Part shown: piece by piece, positions 35,277-45,277 of the stretch
Layout of the letters: every line of letters begins with the position of its first letter
How positions within the stretch are numbered: the stretch's first letter is position 1
From: Planctomycetota bacterium
GTDB lineage: Bacteria > Planctomycetota > Brocadiia > JAADGH01
Direction of reading: 5' to 3'
Assembly (NCBI GenBank): GCA_013152475.1
Contig: JAADGH010000162.1
Location: 1-45,993 of the forward strand
Length of the DNA: 45,993 nt
Program-made: the position numbers and the translations under genes
The notes under the pieces: model-generated
Database searches by the model: none
What the model saw: the letters and a program-made list of their open reading frames with translations, nothing else
Told to the model about the DNA's origin: nothing

Positions 35277-36188
35277 ATGGGTTCGAAGAAATTAGGCGCC
35301 AACTGGACGGATTTTTGCTGGCAGGGCCTTGAGCTGGAGGTCCCAGCCGATTGGGAGCTTGGCGCCGCAAGTGGGCATCACGAGTCGGGTTACATCCGCT
35401 TGGATGACCCCGACATGGTTCGCCTCGAGATGCGCTGGGAGAAGGCCAAGGGCAAGGTCACGGCCAAAGAGGTGGTGGACAACCACATCAAGGAGGCCCA
35501 GAAAGAGGTCAAGCGGTCGAAGCAGAGCTTCAAGACAAAGCGCGACTTGTCGCTGGTAGACTTGGAGGGCATCGACCACGAGTGCTTCTCCTTCGACGCG
35601 GAGTTTCAGTCCTTCGGGATGGTGCGGCGTTGCGGGGAGTGCAAGCGGAACACGTTCGTCCGGGTGATGTATCGGAAGGGCGACCCGATCCGTCCGGTGG
35701 TGAAACGGATATTTGAGTCGCTGAGCGATCATCCTGCGGGGGATGGGGTAAAGTGGCGGTTTTTCGACTTCGCCTTCGACAGCCCGGCGAGCATGACGCT
35801 GAAGGAGCGGACGCTGAAGACGGGGTGTCTGGAGATGCTGTTTGTCCGCCGAAAGGACGAGGTCGAGTACGCACGGGTAAGCCTCGCCAGCCTTCAAATG
35901 AAAAAAAAGAAATTGAAGGAATGGTTCGAGGAGTTTTATAATAAGCGTCTTCGGGCGTACCGGTGTTCGTCGCAGGAAGAAATCTTCCGGGGGCACAAGA
36001 GCTTGGTGTACACGGGAGAGGCAAGACTGCTTCGCCCGGTTACGACGCTGTTCCGCATCCGGCGGGACCTGTGGGCGCGGGTGTGGTGGTGCGAGGACTC
36101 GGACAAGCTGTTCGTGTTCCGCGTGACCGCCAAGACGAAGCAGACGCCCGACTATGCAAAGTTTGTCGAGACAATCCGCTGCCACTGA
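35277..36188 (+). CDS. Unknown cytoplasmic protein, first gene of the PqqD/ABC operon
   Basis: 303 residues from ATG 35277; the ribosome site AGGAAGAGGG is about 13 nt upstream, rather far. No signal or membrane helix. It starts WTDFCWQGLELEVPADWELG and has many Trp, Arg and Lys residues and several Cys (RRCGECKRN contains CGEC). No family recognised. The two halves look alike in places (RRCGECKRNTFVRVMYRKGD and RRDLWARVWWCEDSDKLFVF), which may mean an internal duplication. It lies 28 bp before the PqqD-like gene and is probably its functional partner. Confidence 0.82.
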   Translation: MGSKKLGANWTDFCWQGLELEVPADWELGAASGHHESGYIRLDDPDMVRLEMRWEKAKGKVTAKEVVDNHIKEAQKEVKRSKQSFKTKRDLSLVDLEGIDHECFSFDAEFQSFGMVRRCGECKRNTFVRVMYRKGDPIRPVVKRIFESLSDHPAGDGVKWRFFDFAFDSPASMTLKERTLKTGCLEMLFVRRKDEVEYARVSLASLQMKKKKLKEWFEEFYNKRLRAYRCSSQEEIFRGHKSLVYTGEARLLRPVTTLFRIRRDLWARVWWCEDSDKLFVFRVTAKTKQTPDYAKFVETIRCH

Positions 36189-36216
36189 CCCGGCGGAGAA
36201 CCGACGTTGAGAGAGG

Positions 36217-36621
36217 ATGTTCAGGAAGAAGCCACAGCTTACGCGGGAGCAATCGCTGTCGGCGATTCCGGTGCGGAACCAGGCCGTGGAGGTGACGCGG
36301 GACGAAACGGGGCTGGTGTCGATCTCGATCCCGCGGAAGAAGGCGTGGTGGGTTGACCTGCTCGCGAAGGTCTTCTTCGTGCCGGAGCAGAAGCGGGTGG
36401 GGCTGGACGAGATCGGCAGCTATGTCTGGGACCGCTGCGACGGGAAGAACAACGTGCGCGCCATCGTGGGCGAGTTCCAGAAGAAGTTCAAGCTGAACCG
36501 CAAGGAAGCGGAGCTGTCGATGCTGAACTACCTGAAGCTGTTGGCGAAGAAGAGGCTGATCGGGTTGGTGATCAGAGAGCCCCAGGAGAGCAAAAAGAAA
36601 GGGAAAAAGAAGAAACGATGA
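36217..36621 (+). CDS. PqqD-like (RiPP-recognition-element fold) protein
   Basis: 134 residues. The core LDEIGSYVWDRCDGKNNVRAIVGEFQKKFKL and a C-terminal helix (EAELSMLNYLKLLAKKRLIGLV) match the PqqD family, whose members bind leader peptides for radical-SAM enzymes in RiPP pathways. It has an extra N-terminal 45 residues and a very basic C-terminus (KKKGKKKKR). No radical-SAM gene, precursor peptide or pqq gene is nearby. Its stop overlaps the permease start (ATGA), so it is coupled to an ABC transporter, suggesting a role as an accessory subunit or adaptor. Confidence 0.85.
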   Translation: MFRKKPQLTREQSLSAIPVRNQAVEVTRDETGLVSISIPRKKAWWVDLLAKVFFVPEQKRVGLDEIGSYVWDRCDGKNNVRAIVGEFQKKFKLNRKEAELSMLNYLKLLAKKRLIGLVIREPQESKKKGKKKKR

Positions 36622-37343
36622 GTGAGCGTATTGTTGACCGGGATCGGCGCCACATCGGCAAGCAGATCGTCCTTCCCCTTTCGAAGGCCATTGAGATCGC
36701 GCTGAAGAGCCTGAAGATTCGCTTCTGGCGGTCCATAATCACCATGGGAGGCATCATCCTCGCCATTGCGTTCGTCATGTCGATCTGGGCCGGCAACGCC
36801 TACGTGAACGGATTCAAGACGCTCAACGACGAAAACCCGGACAAGGAAGAGCTTCGCCTCATCATGGAGAAAAAGGGCATCGAGGTGGGCGAGGAAGCAA
36901 GCCTGAGCGCGTCGCAGTATTGGCTCATCGTGCTGTCCCTGCTCGTGTGCGTCGTGGGCATCGTCAACGCCATGCTCATGTCTGTCTCGGAGCGTATCCG
37001 AGAGATCGGAACGATGAAATGCCTTGGGGCGTTGGATGGGTTTATCATCAAGTTATTTCTATTGGAGTCGTCCCTCCAGGGGATTGCCGGTACCGTCTTC
37101 GGCATTATCATGGGGTTCGTCCTCAGCTTCATTGGCACACTCTTCGGCTACGGATGGTATGATATGGACACCTTCCCCTATTTCGGCTTCTATGCGCTGA
37201 CCTATTTCCCCTGGGCGGGGCTTCTGCAATCCGCATTGCTGTGCTTCGTGATTGGGTCCGTTCTCTCAATCCTTGCCGCCATCGGGCCCGCCTACTCCGC
37301 GGCAAAGATGCAGCCTGTTGACGCGATGAGATCTGAAGAGTAG
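36618..37343 (+). CDS. Minimal FtsX/MacB-type ABC permease
   Basis: 241 residues, about 60% of the usual length. The first helix (SIITMGGIILAIAFVMSIWAG) is followed by only about 40 residues before the last three helices, so the periplasmic MacB-PCD domain is missing. The core block SERIREIGTMKCLGALDGFIIKLFLLESSLQGIAG and the C-terminal AAIGPAYSAAKMQPVDAMRSE are typical of the FtsX family. It should pair with the ATPase at 37402. The missing domain suggests a mechanical or regulatory rather than lipoprotein-extracting role. Confidence 0.92.
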   Translation: MSERIVDRDRRHIGKQIVLPLSKAIEIALKSLKIRFWRSIITMGGIILAIAFVMSIWAGNAYVNGFKTLNDENPDKEELRLIMEKKGIEVGEEASLSASQYWLIVLSLLVCVVGIVNAMLMSVSERIREIGTMKCLGALDGFIIKLFLLESSLQGIAGTVFGIIMGFVLSFIGTLFGYGWYDMDTFPYFGFYALTYFPWAGLLQSALLCFVIGSVLSILAAIGPAYSAAKMQPVDAMRSEE

Positions 37344-37401
37344 AATAAGAATAATAATGAACGACTGATTCCTTCGATTTACCGAGAGGAGGAAACGCTC
37401 A

Positions 37402-38259
<858 letters not shown>

Positions 38260-38279
38260 TCCGCGTGTCGAAAAACAAC

Positions 38280-38310
38280 ACGGCCAGGGCGGTTTGCCCT
38301 GGCCGTTTTC
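38280..38310 (+). terminator. Bidirectional terminator between the ABC operon and the beta-helix gene
   Basis: ACGGCCAGGGC, 5-nt loop, GCCCTGGCCGT followed by TTTTC; on the other strand the stem is followed by GTTGTTTTTC. It serves both convergent genes (ends at 38259 and 38334). Confidence 0.93.
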
Positions 38311-38333
38311 TCTTGCCTAAGTGCACCCTTTCC

Positions 38334-41300
38334 TCAGTAGATCCTTTCGAAAATGCTGTTGTCGGGGGTCAGGGTCCCTGTCGAGGCGCCGTTGACTTTC
38401 AGCAGGTTCTTGCCGCCAGCGGCCGTATCGGCATCGCCGATGTTGCCCGAAAAGTTGCCCGTGACCACCACGTTCCCAAACAGATCGGCAACAAGGTTGC
38501 CCGTAAGATTGCCTACCACCTTGATCAGGTTGTTCTTGCCGTCGAGAACGCACGAGCCCTGGACGTCCACCGTGCCCGCCAAGTTGCCCTTCACCATCAC
38601 CATCTTCCACAGGTTCCCGAACGTCGCCGTGGAGGTCCCATCCACAGCGTCACCGTCCTTCGGGCCGAGAATCATCGCCATGCGTATGTTGCCGCCCACA
38701 CTCAAGGCCGAACCGGTCGCCATGCCGCCCAACACCCGAATCATCTGTGCATGACCGCCGATATGGAGGCCGGAGGTGTTTCGCATCCCGTCTTTCACTA
38801 AGCACATTTTCACGTTGCCCCTGGCAGTTATATCGGTGTTGTTCATCCCGCCGAAGAGCTTGATGATGTTCACCCCGCCGTCCAGGTTCACCGTGGAGTT
38901 TGTCTGGCCGTTCCTCGCCATGAGCATCGTGGTAAAGCCCCCCACCGTCACGGTACTGTTCGCCATGCCGTCGAGGAACATGACCTTCTTCAGCGTCGAG
39001 CCGATATCAACCGTCGTCTGGTTTACCGCTTGTTTCATCTGGACTATGCCCACCGCACCGCCGATGTCGAACGTGCAGTTCGTCACGGCGCCCATCATCA
39101 TCACGCTCGATGTGTTCGCATCGACAGACAAATCCACGTTGGTTGCAGTGCCGAGGACCTGGAGCGTCTTCAGACCGCCTTTGATTTCAATAGCGGTGTC
39201 CCGCACGACGCCGCCCCTCTGGGTCAGCCGGACATTGCCCATCGACCCGGCGGCGGTTGCCGCCCCGAGAACGAGCGTGTTGCCGCCGGTCGTGGCATCC
39301 GTGTCACTGGCCGTGAATCCGGTGTGATCGGTCGTGCCATAGAAGATGATCAAGGCGATGTCGTTGCCGTCGGGGACGCCGCCGGTGGTGGAATAGATAT
39401 CGGCCTCGCCATCTCCAGTGAGCGCCAGTTGGATCAGGTCGCCGTCGGCGTCGGTGAAGGTGAATCGCGGGTTGGCCTTGTTCAGAACCAGGGGCGTACC
39501 GAAGAGCAAGGCCTCGTAAGCGCCGATGTCCGCGCTGCCATTCACTTCGCGGGCATATCCCGCGCCGCGCTGATCGGTGGCCAGCGCCAGAGGGTTGAGA
39601 CCCGCGTCGATGGCCGGGCTGCCGGGCAGGAGGGCGTGTGTCTCTGTGGGACCGCCGTTGAAGGCCAGGGGGGCAAGGAGCGGGTCGGCGCCGGTGACGT
39701 TCGCAACCACGCCCACGGCGTTGATCGTCGCGCCGCTTGTATCTTCGATCAGGCTTCCTTCGGCATCCACCGTCCCAAAGATGTCGTTTGCCTCGCCTCC
39801 TCTGTCAATGTTGTCGGCAACTATCGTGCTCCTCAGGTCGGGCGTACCTGAAGTCACATGGATCCCTCCTCCGTCACCTGTGCCGTCCCCCTTTTTGTCA
39901 GCCGTGTTCTCGGCGATCGTGCTGTTCTTTATGTTCAGTATGCCGTCGCTCCAGACGCCGCCGCCATCGTCCAACGCCGAGTTGCCGGAGATTGTGCTGT
40001 TCGTCATATTCATCGTGCCCTGGCTCCAGACGCCGCCGCCCTGGACCGGCATGGTGTTGCCGCTGATCGTGCTGTTCGTTACGGTCAGCGTGCCTACGCT
40101 GCAGATGCCGCCGCCGAAGTTGTACGCGGTGTTGTCGCTGATCGTGCTGGCATCCACCGTTACGGTACCGGACAGGTTATAGATGCCGCCACCGTGGTCG
40201 GTCGCGGTGTTGCTGCTGATGGCGCTGCCGTTCTGGACGGTCACCGTCCCGCTGCTCCAGATGCCCCCGCCGGAGAAGGTCTCCGCGATGTTTGTGGAGA
40301 TCGTGCTGTTTGTTACGGTCAGCGTGCCTGCATTGTAGATGCCGCCGCCGTGGGCGGCCGCGGTATTGTCGCTGATTGCGGAGCCGTTTTGGAGGGTCAG
40401 CGTGCCATTGCTCCAGATGCCCCCGCCATAGAACCCGGCGGTGTTCATGCTGATGGTGCTGGCGTCCACCGTCGCTGTGCCCCCCTTGTTGCACATACCC
40501 GCGCCGTTGTGTGCGATATTGCCGCTGATGGTGCTGCCGTTCTGGACGGTCAGGAGTGCGCCGCTGTTCCAGATGCCGCCGCCGTCGGTTGCCGTGTTGT
40601 CGCTGATCGTGCTGTTTGCCGCGGTCAGCGTGCCCGCGTTGAAGATTCCGCCGCCGTTCGTTGCGGCGGTATTGGTGCTAATCGTGCTGTTCGTCACGGT
40701 CACGGTGTCGTCGTTCCAGATGCCGCCACCGGCGTAGGTCGCGGTGTTGCCGGTGATCGTGCTGGCATCCACCGTCGCTGTGCCTACCTTGTTGCTGATG
40801 CCGCCCCCATCGGTGCCCGTGGTGTTTCCGCTGATTGTGGTGTTCGACACGATCAGCGTGTCGGCGTTGCAGATGCCCCCGCCGAGGGCGGTCGCGTTGT
40901 TGTTGCTGATCGTACTGCCGTTTTGCACGGTCAGCGTGCCCGTCAGATTGAAGGCGCCGGCGCCGAAGTTGGTCGCCGTGTTGCCGGTGATCGTACTGGC
41001 ATCCACGGTCGTCGCGCCGGACCAATTGAAGAGGCCGCCGCCGTTGACCGCTGTGTTCCCGCTGATCGCGCTGCCATTTACCGCCGTCGTGCCGCCCTGG
41101 CTGGCAATGCCGCCACCGTCCTGCGTCAACGCGGTGTTGCCGCTGATCGTGCTGCCGTTCTGGACGGTCAGCGTGCCGTTGCTCCAGATGCCCCCGCCAT
41201 AGGTCTGAGCAGTGTTGGTGCTGATCGTGCCGGCGCTCACCGTCACCGCGCCTCCCTGGTTGCAGATGCCTCCGCCGGTGAGGGCTGCCGCCGTGTTGCC

Positions 41301-42713
41301 GGAAATCGTGCTGCTCGTCACGATCAGCGTGCTATTGTTCCAGATGCCGCCGCCGTAAACGGCCGAATTGTTGCCGTTGACCGTGCTGGCAACCACGCTC
41401 GCTGTGCCCCCCTGGACACAGATACCGCCGCCGGCGAATGTTGCGCTGTTGGTGCTGATGGCGCTGCCGCTTTGGACGGTCAGCACATTGTTGCTCCAGA
41501 TGCCGCCGCCGTAGGCTACCCCGCTGTTGCCGCTGATCGTGCTGTTCGTTACGGTCAGCGTGCCCGCGTTGCACACGCCTCCGCCGTAGACCACCGCCGT
41601 GTTGTTGCTGACCGTGCTGCCATTCCGGACGGTCAGGTCGCCGCTGAGGTTGTAGATGCCGCCGCCGAAGTTCGTCGCGGTGTTCGTGGTGATTGTGCTG
41701 GCATCCACCGTCGCCGTACCGGACTGGTTGCAGATGCCGCCGCCGTCGGTTGCAGTGTTGCCGCTGATGGTGCTGCCCGTTTGCACGGTCAGCGTGCCCA
41801 GGAGGTTGTAGATGCCCCCGCCGGCATAGTTCGTCGCGGTGTTGCCGGAGATCGTGCTGTTGTTCCTTATGGTCAGCGTCTCGTTGTTCCATATGCCGCC
41901 GCCGTGATTTGCCGCGGTATTGCCGCTGATCGTGCTGCCATCCACAATCACAATCCCCCCCTGGTTGACGATGCCGCCGCCGACCAAGGTTGCGGTGTTG
42001 CCGCTGATGGTGCTGCCCGTTTGCACGCTCACCGTGCCCAGGTTGTAGATGCCGCCGCCGTCGGTGGAGGTGGTATTGCCGGAGATCGTGCTGTTGTCCA
42101 CGGTCAGCGCACCCACGTTGCAGATGCCGCCGCCAAAGTTGCCCGCGCTGTTGGTGCTGATGGCGCTGCCGTTCTGCACGGTTAGCGTGCCCAGATAATT
42201 GTAGATGCCACCGCCGTAGCCGGTCGCCGCGCTGCCGGTGATGGTGCAGGCGTCGATGGTGAGGGCCTCACTGTTGTATATGGCCCCGCCATCCACATCA
42301 CTTCCGCCGGTCAACGTCATTCCGGTGATCACCCCAGTGATCGTGCTCCCCCCGTTCCCATCATCGACGAGGAAAATGCGCGAGGTGTTGTTCCCGTCGA
42401 TGGTAAGCTGTGTCACGCCGGGTCCGGTAATCGTAACGTCGGACGTGATGTCCAGATTCGTCCCGCCAAGGGTGATGGTCTGCATGGGGCCGGGAAACAA
42501 TGTCGGATCGAAAACGATGTCGTCCGCACCGCTGCCGGCCGTCGAGCCGTCAATCGACGCGTCCGTGTTTGCCGCCTGAAGCGCCTCGCGCAGCGTGACC
42601 TGCCCGTCAACGATCGTGTTGTCGGCCAGGCTCGTGACCGTGATGACCGCCGGCGCAGTGCGCGCCTCCAACTCCTCGATGCCCAATGCCCGATGAATTC
42701 GATCACTTCCCAT
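38334..42713 (-). CDS. Giant secreted beta-helix protein with ELEAR-type N-terminus
   Basis: 1459 residues with GGAGGGG 6 nt before ATG. The N-terminus lacks an ordinary signal peptide but has GIEELEARTAPA (11-22), the ELEAR-type motif of planctomycete surface proteins. A CSLREA-like start (TSLADNTIVDGQVTLREALQAAN) follows. About 30 turns of a right-handed parallel beta-helix come next, each of the type GGGIYN.GTLTVQNGSTISGNTA (about 155-920). A 'choice-of-anchor' segment (STIVADN ... GGPTETHALLPGSPAIDAG ... DIGAYE) follows. The last 330 residues form a second, different solenoid (repeats such as GGNVKMVMVKGNLAGTVDV). It is a cell-surface or extracellular protein; an adhesin or carbohydrate-active role is possible. 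It has a sigma70 promoter and a leader of about 330 nt. Confidence 0.9.
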   Translation of the reverse strand: MGSDRIHRALGIEELEARTAPAVITVTSLADNTIVDGQVTLREALQAANTDASIDGSTAGSGADDIVFDPTLFPGPMQTITLGGTNLDITSDVTITGPGVTQLTIDGNNTSRIFLVDDGNGGSTITGVITGMTLTGGSDVDGGAIYNSEALTIDACTITGSAATGYGGGIYNYLGTLTVQNGSAISTNSAGNFGGGICNVGALTVDNSTISGNTTSTDGGGIYNLGTVSVQTGSTISGNTATLVGGGIVNQGGIVIVDGSTISGNTAANHGGGIWNNETLTIRNNSTISGNTATNYAGGGIYNLLGTLTVQTGSTISGNTATDGGGICNQSGTATVDASTITTNTATNFGGGIYNLSGDLTVRNGSTVSNNTAVVYGGGVCNAGTLTVTNSTISGNSGVAYGGGIWSNNVLTVQSGSAISTNSATFAGGGICVQGGTASVVASTVNGNNSAVYGGGIWNNSTLIVTSSTISGNTAAALTGGGICNQGGAVTVSAGTISTNTAQTYGGGIWSNGTLTVQNGSTISGNTALTQDGGGIASQGGTTAVNGSAISGNTAVNGGGLFNWSGATTVDASTITGNTATNFGAGAFNLTGTLTVQNGSTISNNNATALGGGICNADTLIVSNTTISGNTTGTDGGGISNKVGTATVDASTITGNTATYAGGGIWNDDTVTVTNSTISTNTAATNGGGIFNAGTLTAANSTISDNTATDGGGIWNSGALLTVQNGSTISGNIAHNGAGMCNKGGTATVDASTISMNTAGFYGGGIWSNGTLTLQNGSAISDNTAAAHGGGIYNAGTLTVTNSTISTNIAETFSGGGIWSSGTVTVQNGSAISSNTATDHGGGIYNLSGTVTVDASTISDNTAYNFGGGICSVGTLTVTNSTISGNTMPVQGGGVWSQGTMNMTNSTISGNSALDDGGGVWSDGILNIKNSTIAENTADKKGDGTGDGGGIHVTSGTPDLRSTIVADNIDRGGEANDIFGTVDAEGSLIEDTSGATINAVGVVANVTGADPLLAPLAFNGGPTETHALLPGSPAIDAGLNPLALATDQRGAGYAREVNGSADIGAYEALLFGTPLVLNKANPRFTFTDADGDLIQLALTGDGEADIYSTTGGVPDGNDIALIIFYGTTDHTGFTASDTDATTGGNTLVLGAATAAGSMGNVRLTQRGGVVRDTAIEIKGGLKTLQVLGTATNVDLSVDANTSSVMMMGAVTNCTFDIGGAVGIVQMKQAVNQTTVDIGSTLKKVMFLDGMANSTVTVGGFTTMLMARNGQTNSTVNLDGGVNIIKLFGGMNNTDITARGNVKMCLVKDGMRNTSGLHIGGHAQMIRVLGGMATGSALSVGGNIRMAMILGPKDGDAVDGTSTATFGNLWKMVMVKGNLAGTVDVQGSCVLDGKNNLIKVVGNLTGNLVADLFGNVVVTGNFSGNIGDADTAAGGKNLLKVNGASTGTLTPDNSIFERIY
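39980..42250 (-). repeat. Coding tandem repeats of the beta-helix gene
   Basis: DNA-level near-repeats of about 60 to 100 bp coding for one or two helix turns each; phrases such as CCGCTGATCGTGCTGCC and ATGCCGCCGCCG recur many times. Unit length varies because GTLTVQNGS and TATVDAS turns alternate. Such arrays may change copy number by recombination and are hard to assemble from short reads. Confidence 0.85.
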
Positions 42714-43242
42714 AACAATCCCCTCCCGAGATTCCTCTGTCAGTCAGTCGCGGTGCGTAACGTCTGCCGGCAACAAGGCCGTCTCCGCCGCCGATAGCGG
42801 ATACAATATAGAGAAACCCGGTTGCCTGTCCGCGACGGGTGCCGGGGTACATGTGCACTCGATATGTGTTGTGCGCCGCATGGAAAAAATGCTCCCCCTC
42901 CAATAATCGCACACGCTTACCCTACGGAAATGAGCAACGTCCCGCTTCAGCCTTTGCCTTCCCGCCGGCCGACCACGCGATCGGCCTGCCCCGTACACGG
43001 AAAACGACAGCGCAACTTGCGATAATGACATGATTCGTACCTTTTTAACTATACCCGATCTATGGACACTGTCAAGCCTTTTGTCAAAAAAGCAAGAAAC
43101 GGGGTAGCATCAGGCGCAGGTAGGCATCTTGCCCGGCACATGCAGGTGGCAGTGCCGATTGCGATATGCTCACACAAACACATCGACATCACCAAACAAC
43201 TCTTGCTCTGGAATGGCTCAGACCGGTTATGAAGCGGGGGAC
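42714..43242. other. Leader and promoter region upstream of the beta-helix gene
   Basis: 529 bp without a convincing gene. The sigma70 promoter is at 43048-43075, so about 330 nt of untranslated leader lie before the ATG. A hairpin (GGCCGA-8 nt-TCGGCC, 42967-42986) lies in the leader. I could not match a known riboswitch. A short frame of 45 codons after GGAGGGGG (ATG at 42882) was considered but is not supported. From 43076 to 43242 I see nothing. Confidence 0.5.
43048..43075 (-). promoter_or_regulatory. Sigma70 promoter of the beta-helix gene
   Basis: Minus-strand TTGACA (43075-43070), 16-bp spacer, TATAGT (43053-43048). Close to consensus. Confidence 0.7.
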
Positions 43243-43701
43243 CTACTCTTCGCTTTCCTCATCCCCGTCGGCGTGGCCGATGACGGCCCACTCCCGCCGC
43301 ATGCGCTGAAAGGCGAGGATGATGCCGCCGTAGAGGACCGTACCGGCGAAGAGGAAGATGATGAGTCCATTGACGGGGAAACGCTCAAAAAGGACGACGG
43401 TGTTCCTTGTCGCCTCTCCCTTGTTCACGCTGAGCTTGGCGATGCCGGTCTGCTTGGGGGTCCACTTGACCTGCCCCTTCGCGTCGGTCGCGCCGAGGGG
43501 ATCGTCGGCCTCCATCTCGCTCTTGGGATTGCACGTCGCCGTCACGGTCGCACCGGCAAGAGGTTCGCCGTTCTTGGTGACGGTGACCGTCGCCTCCACC
43601 CCGCGCCGCACCGTGTCGGGGATGTCGATGACGATCTCATCGGCACGGACCGAGCCGAGCAGGCCGAGACAGACCAGGAAGATCGGGATTCTATTCGTCA
43701 T
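43243..43701 (-). CDS. Membrane-anchored Ig-like domain protein, partner of the SNF transporter
   Basis: 152 residues from ATG 43701 (GGAGGGGAAG upstream), overlapping the end of the transporter gene by 11 bp. Signal peptide (MTNRIPIFLVCLGLLGSVRADE), then one beta-sandwich of the carboxypeptidase-regulatory/Ig-like type (VRRGVEATVTVTKNGEPLAGATVTA ... DAKGQVKWTPKQTGIAKLSV), one membrane helix (VNGLIIFLFAGTVLYGGIILAF) and a short acidic tail. It puts an Ig-like domain outside the inner membrane next to the transporter. No known function. Confidence 0.85.
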   Translation of the reverse strand: MTNRIPIFLVCLGLLGSVRADEIVIDIPDTVRRGVEATVTVTKNGEPLAGATVTATCNPKSEMEADDPLGATDAKGQVKWTPKQTGIAKLSVNKGEATRNTVVLFERFPVNGLIIFLFAGTVLYGGIILAFQRMRREWAVIGHADGDEESEE

Positions 43702-45277
43702 TGGACTTCCCCTCCGCATCGGGTTCGCCGCCTCTTCGTTCTTCCCCCTCATACTCATACGTTTTCGAGAGCGTGAGCACGGCCGCGCCGGCGCACGTGG
43801 CGAACAGCCAGATGCCGAGCGCCGCGCCGGCCACCCAGGCGTGACCTGAGATGTAGCTCGAGCCGTAAACCGTAGCCGACTTGAAATCCTTGAGGTTCCC
43901 GAAGACCAAAACGACGAGGATCATGATCGGCGCCACGAATTTGATGATGATGTCGAACCACACACCGAGGTGCAGATTGGAGTGGTGGTTAACGTATTCG
44001 CGGATCTTTTTTGCGCCGTAGAACCACCCGACGATGATGCACTCGAAAAAACCGACGATCAGCAGCCCCTGCCCGAAGGACCAGTGATCGATCATGTCTA
44101 AGAGCGTCAAACCCAGTGTTCCGCAGCCGTCCAGCTTGGGGTCGATGACCGTGGGCAGGGCGAAGATAAAGCTGCCGAGACAGCCGAGCACGGCGAAGAT
44201 GAGAATCACCTTCTTGCGGCTGGCGCCGAACTTGTCGATGACCGCCGAGATGATCGCCTCGAACAGAGAGACGCTTGACGACAACCCCGCCATCAGCAGG
44301 AGCGTGAAGAACAGTACACCGAAAACGCGGTGCCAGAACGGAAACTGCACGATTCCCCTGGGAATGGTCCAGAAGGTCATGCTCAACGTCCCACCCGCAG
44401 GGACGATGGCGAAGGCGAACAGGAGCGAGAAGATGGCGATGCCGGCGATGAACTCGAAGCCGCAATTCATCGAGCAGACCATGAGCGCGTTGTTCGTCTG
44501 GTCGGAGGTCTTCGGCAGGTAACTCGCGTAGGCTGTCATGATGCCGAAGCCGAGGGACAGCGTGAAGAACATCTGGCTGAATGCGCCGTGCCAGACGGAG
44601 AAATCAGAAAAGATGATCTTGAAGTCGGGGGTAAAAAGGCGATAGACACCCTGGATGCCGTTGGGGAGCGTGAGGCCGCGGAGGATAAGAATGATCATCA
44701 TGATCCACATGAGCGGCACGAAGATCGACACGGCCTCCTCGATGGACTTCGCCCCGCGCCAGACGATCAGGACGTTGAGCAGCCAGATAATCGGCACGTA
44801 GATAAGAACTCCCTTGCCGCTGATCATGTGGTAGAAGAACGCCTGGGAGAAGGCCATCTTCCCCGCGTCCTTGAACGCCGCCACCGTGCCGGGATGGGCC
44901 CAGAGGCCGCCGAACGACCCGACCCACATGCCCAGCGCCCAGCCGAGGATGGTGATGTAGTACATCGTGATAAATGACGCGCTCAGCAGGCCCCACCACC
45001 CGACGAACTCGCCCGGTTTGCCGGCGCAGCGCGACAGCGACTCGGGAAAGGCACGCTGCATCTTGTTGCCCAGCCCGAGTTCGAGGATCATAATCGGAAT
45101 GCCGAGGACAAAGAACGCCACCAGGTAGGGGATGTAGAACGCCCCCGCGCCGTATTTGTAGGCGTTGGCGCTGAAGAAGACGATGTTCCCCAGGCCAATG
45201 GCCGACCCCGACGCGGCGAAGATGAACCCCAACGTTCCCCAGCGGTCTCTCTTTTGTGTCATGGGACCGAATTTCAC
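43691..45277 (-). CDS. Sodium-dependent SNF-family (LeuT-like) symporter
   Basis: 528 residues from GTG 45277, which overlaps the stop of the upstream gene (GTGA); an ATG at 45262 is an alternative. GFIFAASGSAIGLGNIVFF in helix 1 carries the Na+-binding and unwound region, and MAGLSSSVSLFEAIISAV in helix 8 is the other Na+-site segment. About 12 membrane helices and a charged tail (TYEYEGEERRGGEPD). It imports an amino acid or related small amine with Na+. Helix 1 has NIVFF where LeuT has NIWRF, so the substrate site may differ. Confidence 0.95.
   Translation of the reverse strand: MKFGPMTQKRDRWGTLGFIFAASGSAIGLGNIVFFSANAYKYGAGAFYIPYLVAFFVLGIPIMILELGLGNKMQRAFPESLSRCAGKPGEFVGWWGLLSASFITMYYITILGWALGMWVGSFGGLWAHPGTVAAFKDAGKMAFSQAFFYHMISGKGVLIYVPIIWLLNVLIVWRGAKSIEEAVSIFVPLMWIMMIILILRGLTLPNGIQGVYRLFTPDFKIIFSDFSVWHGAFSQMFFTLSLGFGIMTAYASYLPKTSDQTNNALMVCSMNCGFEFIAGIAIFSLLFAFAIVPAGGTLSMTFWTIPRGIVQFPFWHRVFGVLFFTLLLMAGLSSSVSLFEAIISAVIDKFGASRKKVILIFAVLGCLGSFIFALPTVIDPKLDGCGTLGLTLLDMIDHWSFGQGLLIVGFFECIIVGWFYGAKKIREYVNHHSNLHLGVWFDIIIKFVAPIMILVVLVFGNLKDFKSATVYGSSYISGHAWVAGAALGIWLFATCAGAAVLTLSKTYEYEGEERRGGEPDAEGKSNDE

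Noticed and set aside
39858..42185. Plus-strand repetitive open frame of 775 codons
   Set aside because: Mirror of the beta-helix repeats; the minus-strand reading gives the known GGGIYN-type turns.
39980..42250. Possible CRISPR array
   Set aside because: Repeats are coding, vary in length and sequence, and have no constant spacer pattern or cas genes.
42744..42884. 45-codon leader peptide frame (ATG at 42882-42884, reading on the minus strand) upstream of the beta-helix gene
   Set aside because: The GGAGGGGG ribosome-like site is there, but nothing in the peptide suggests attenuation or a family.
42714..43041. Cyclic-di-GMP-I or cobalamin riboswitch in the beta-helix leader
   Set aside because: Some GGCAAAGGC/GGGACG-like words occur, but the order and pairing of the known core could not be matched by eye.
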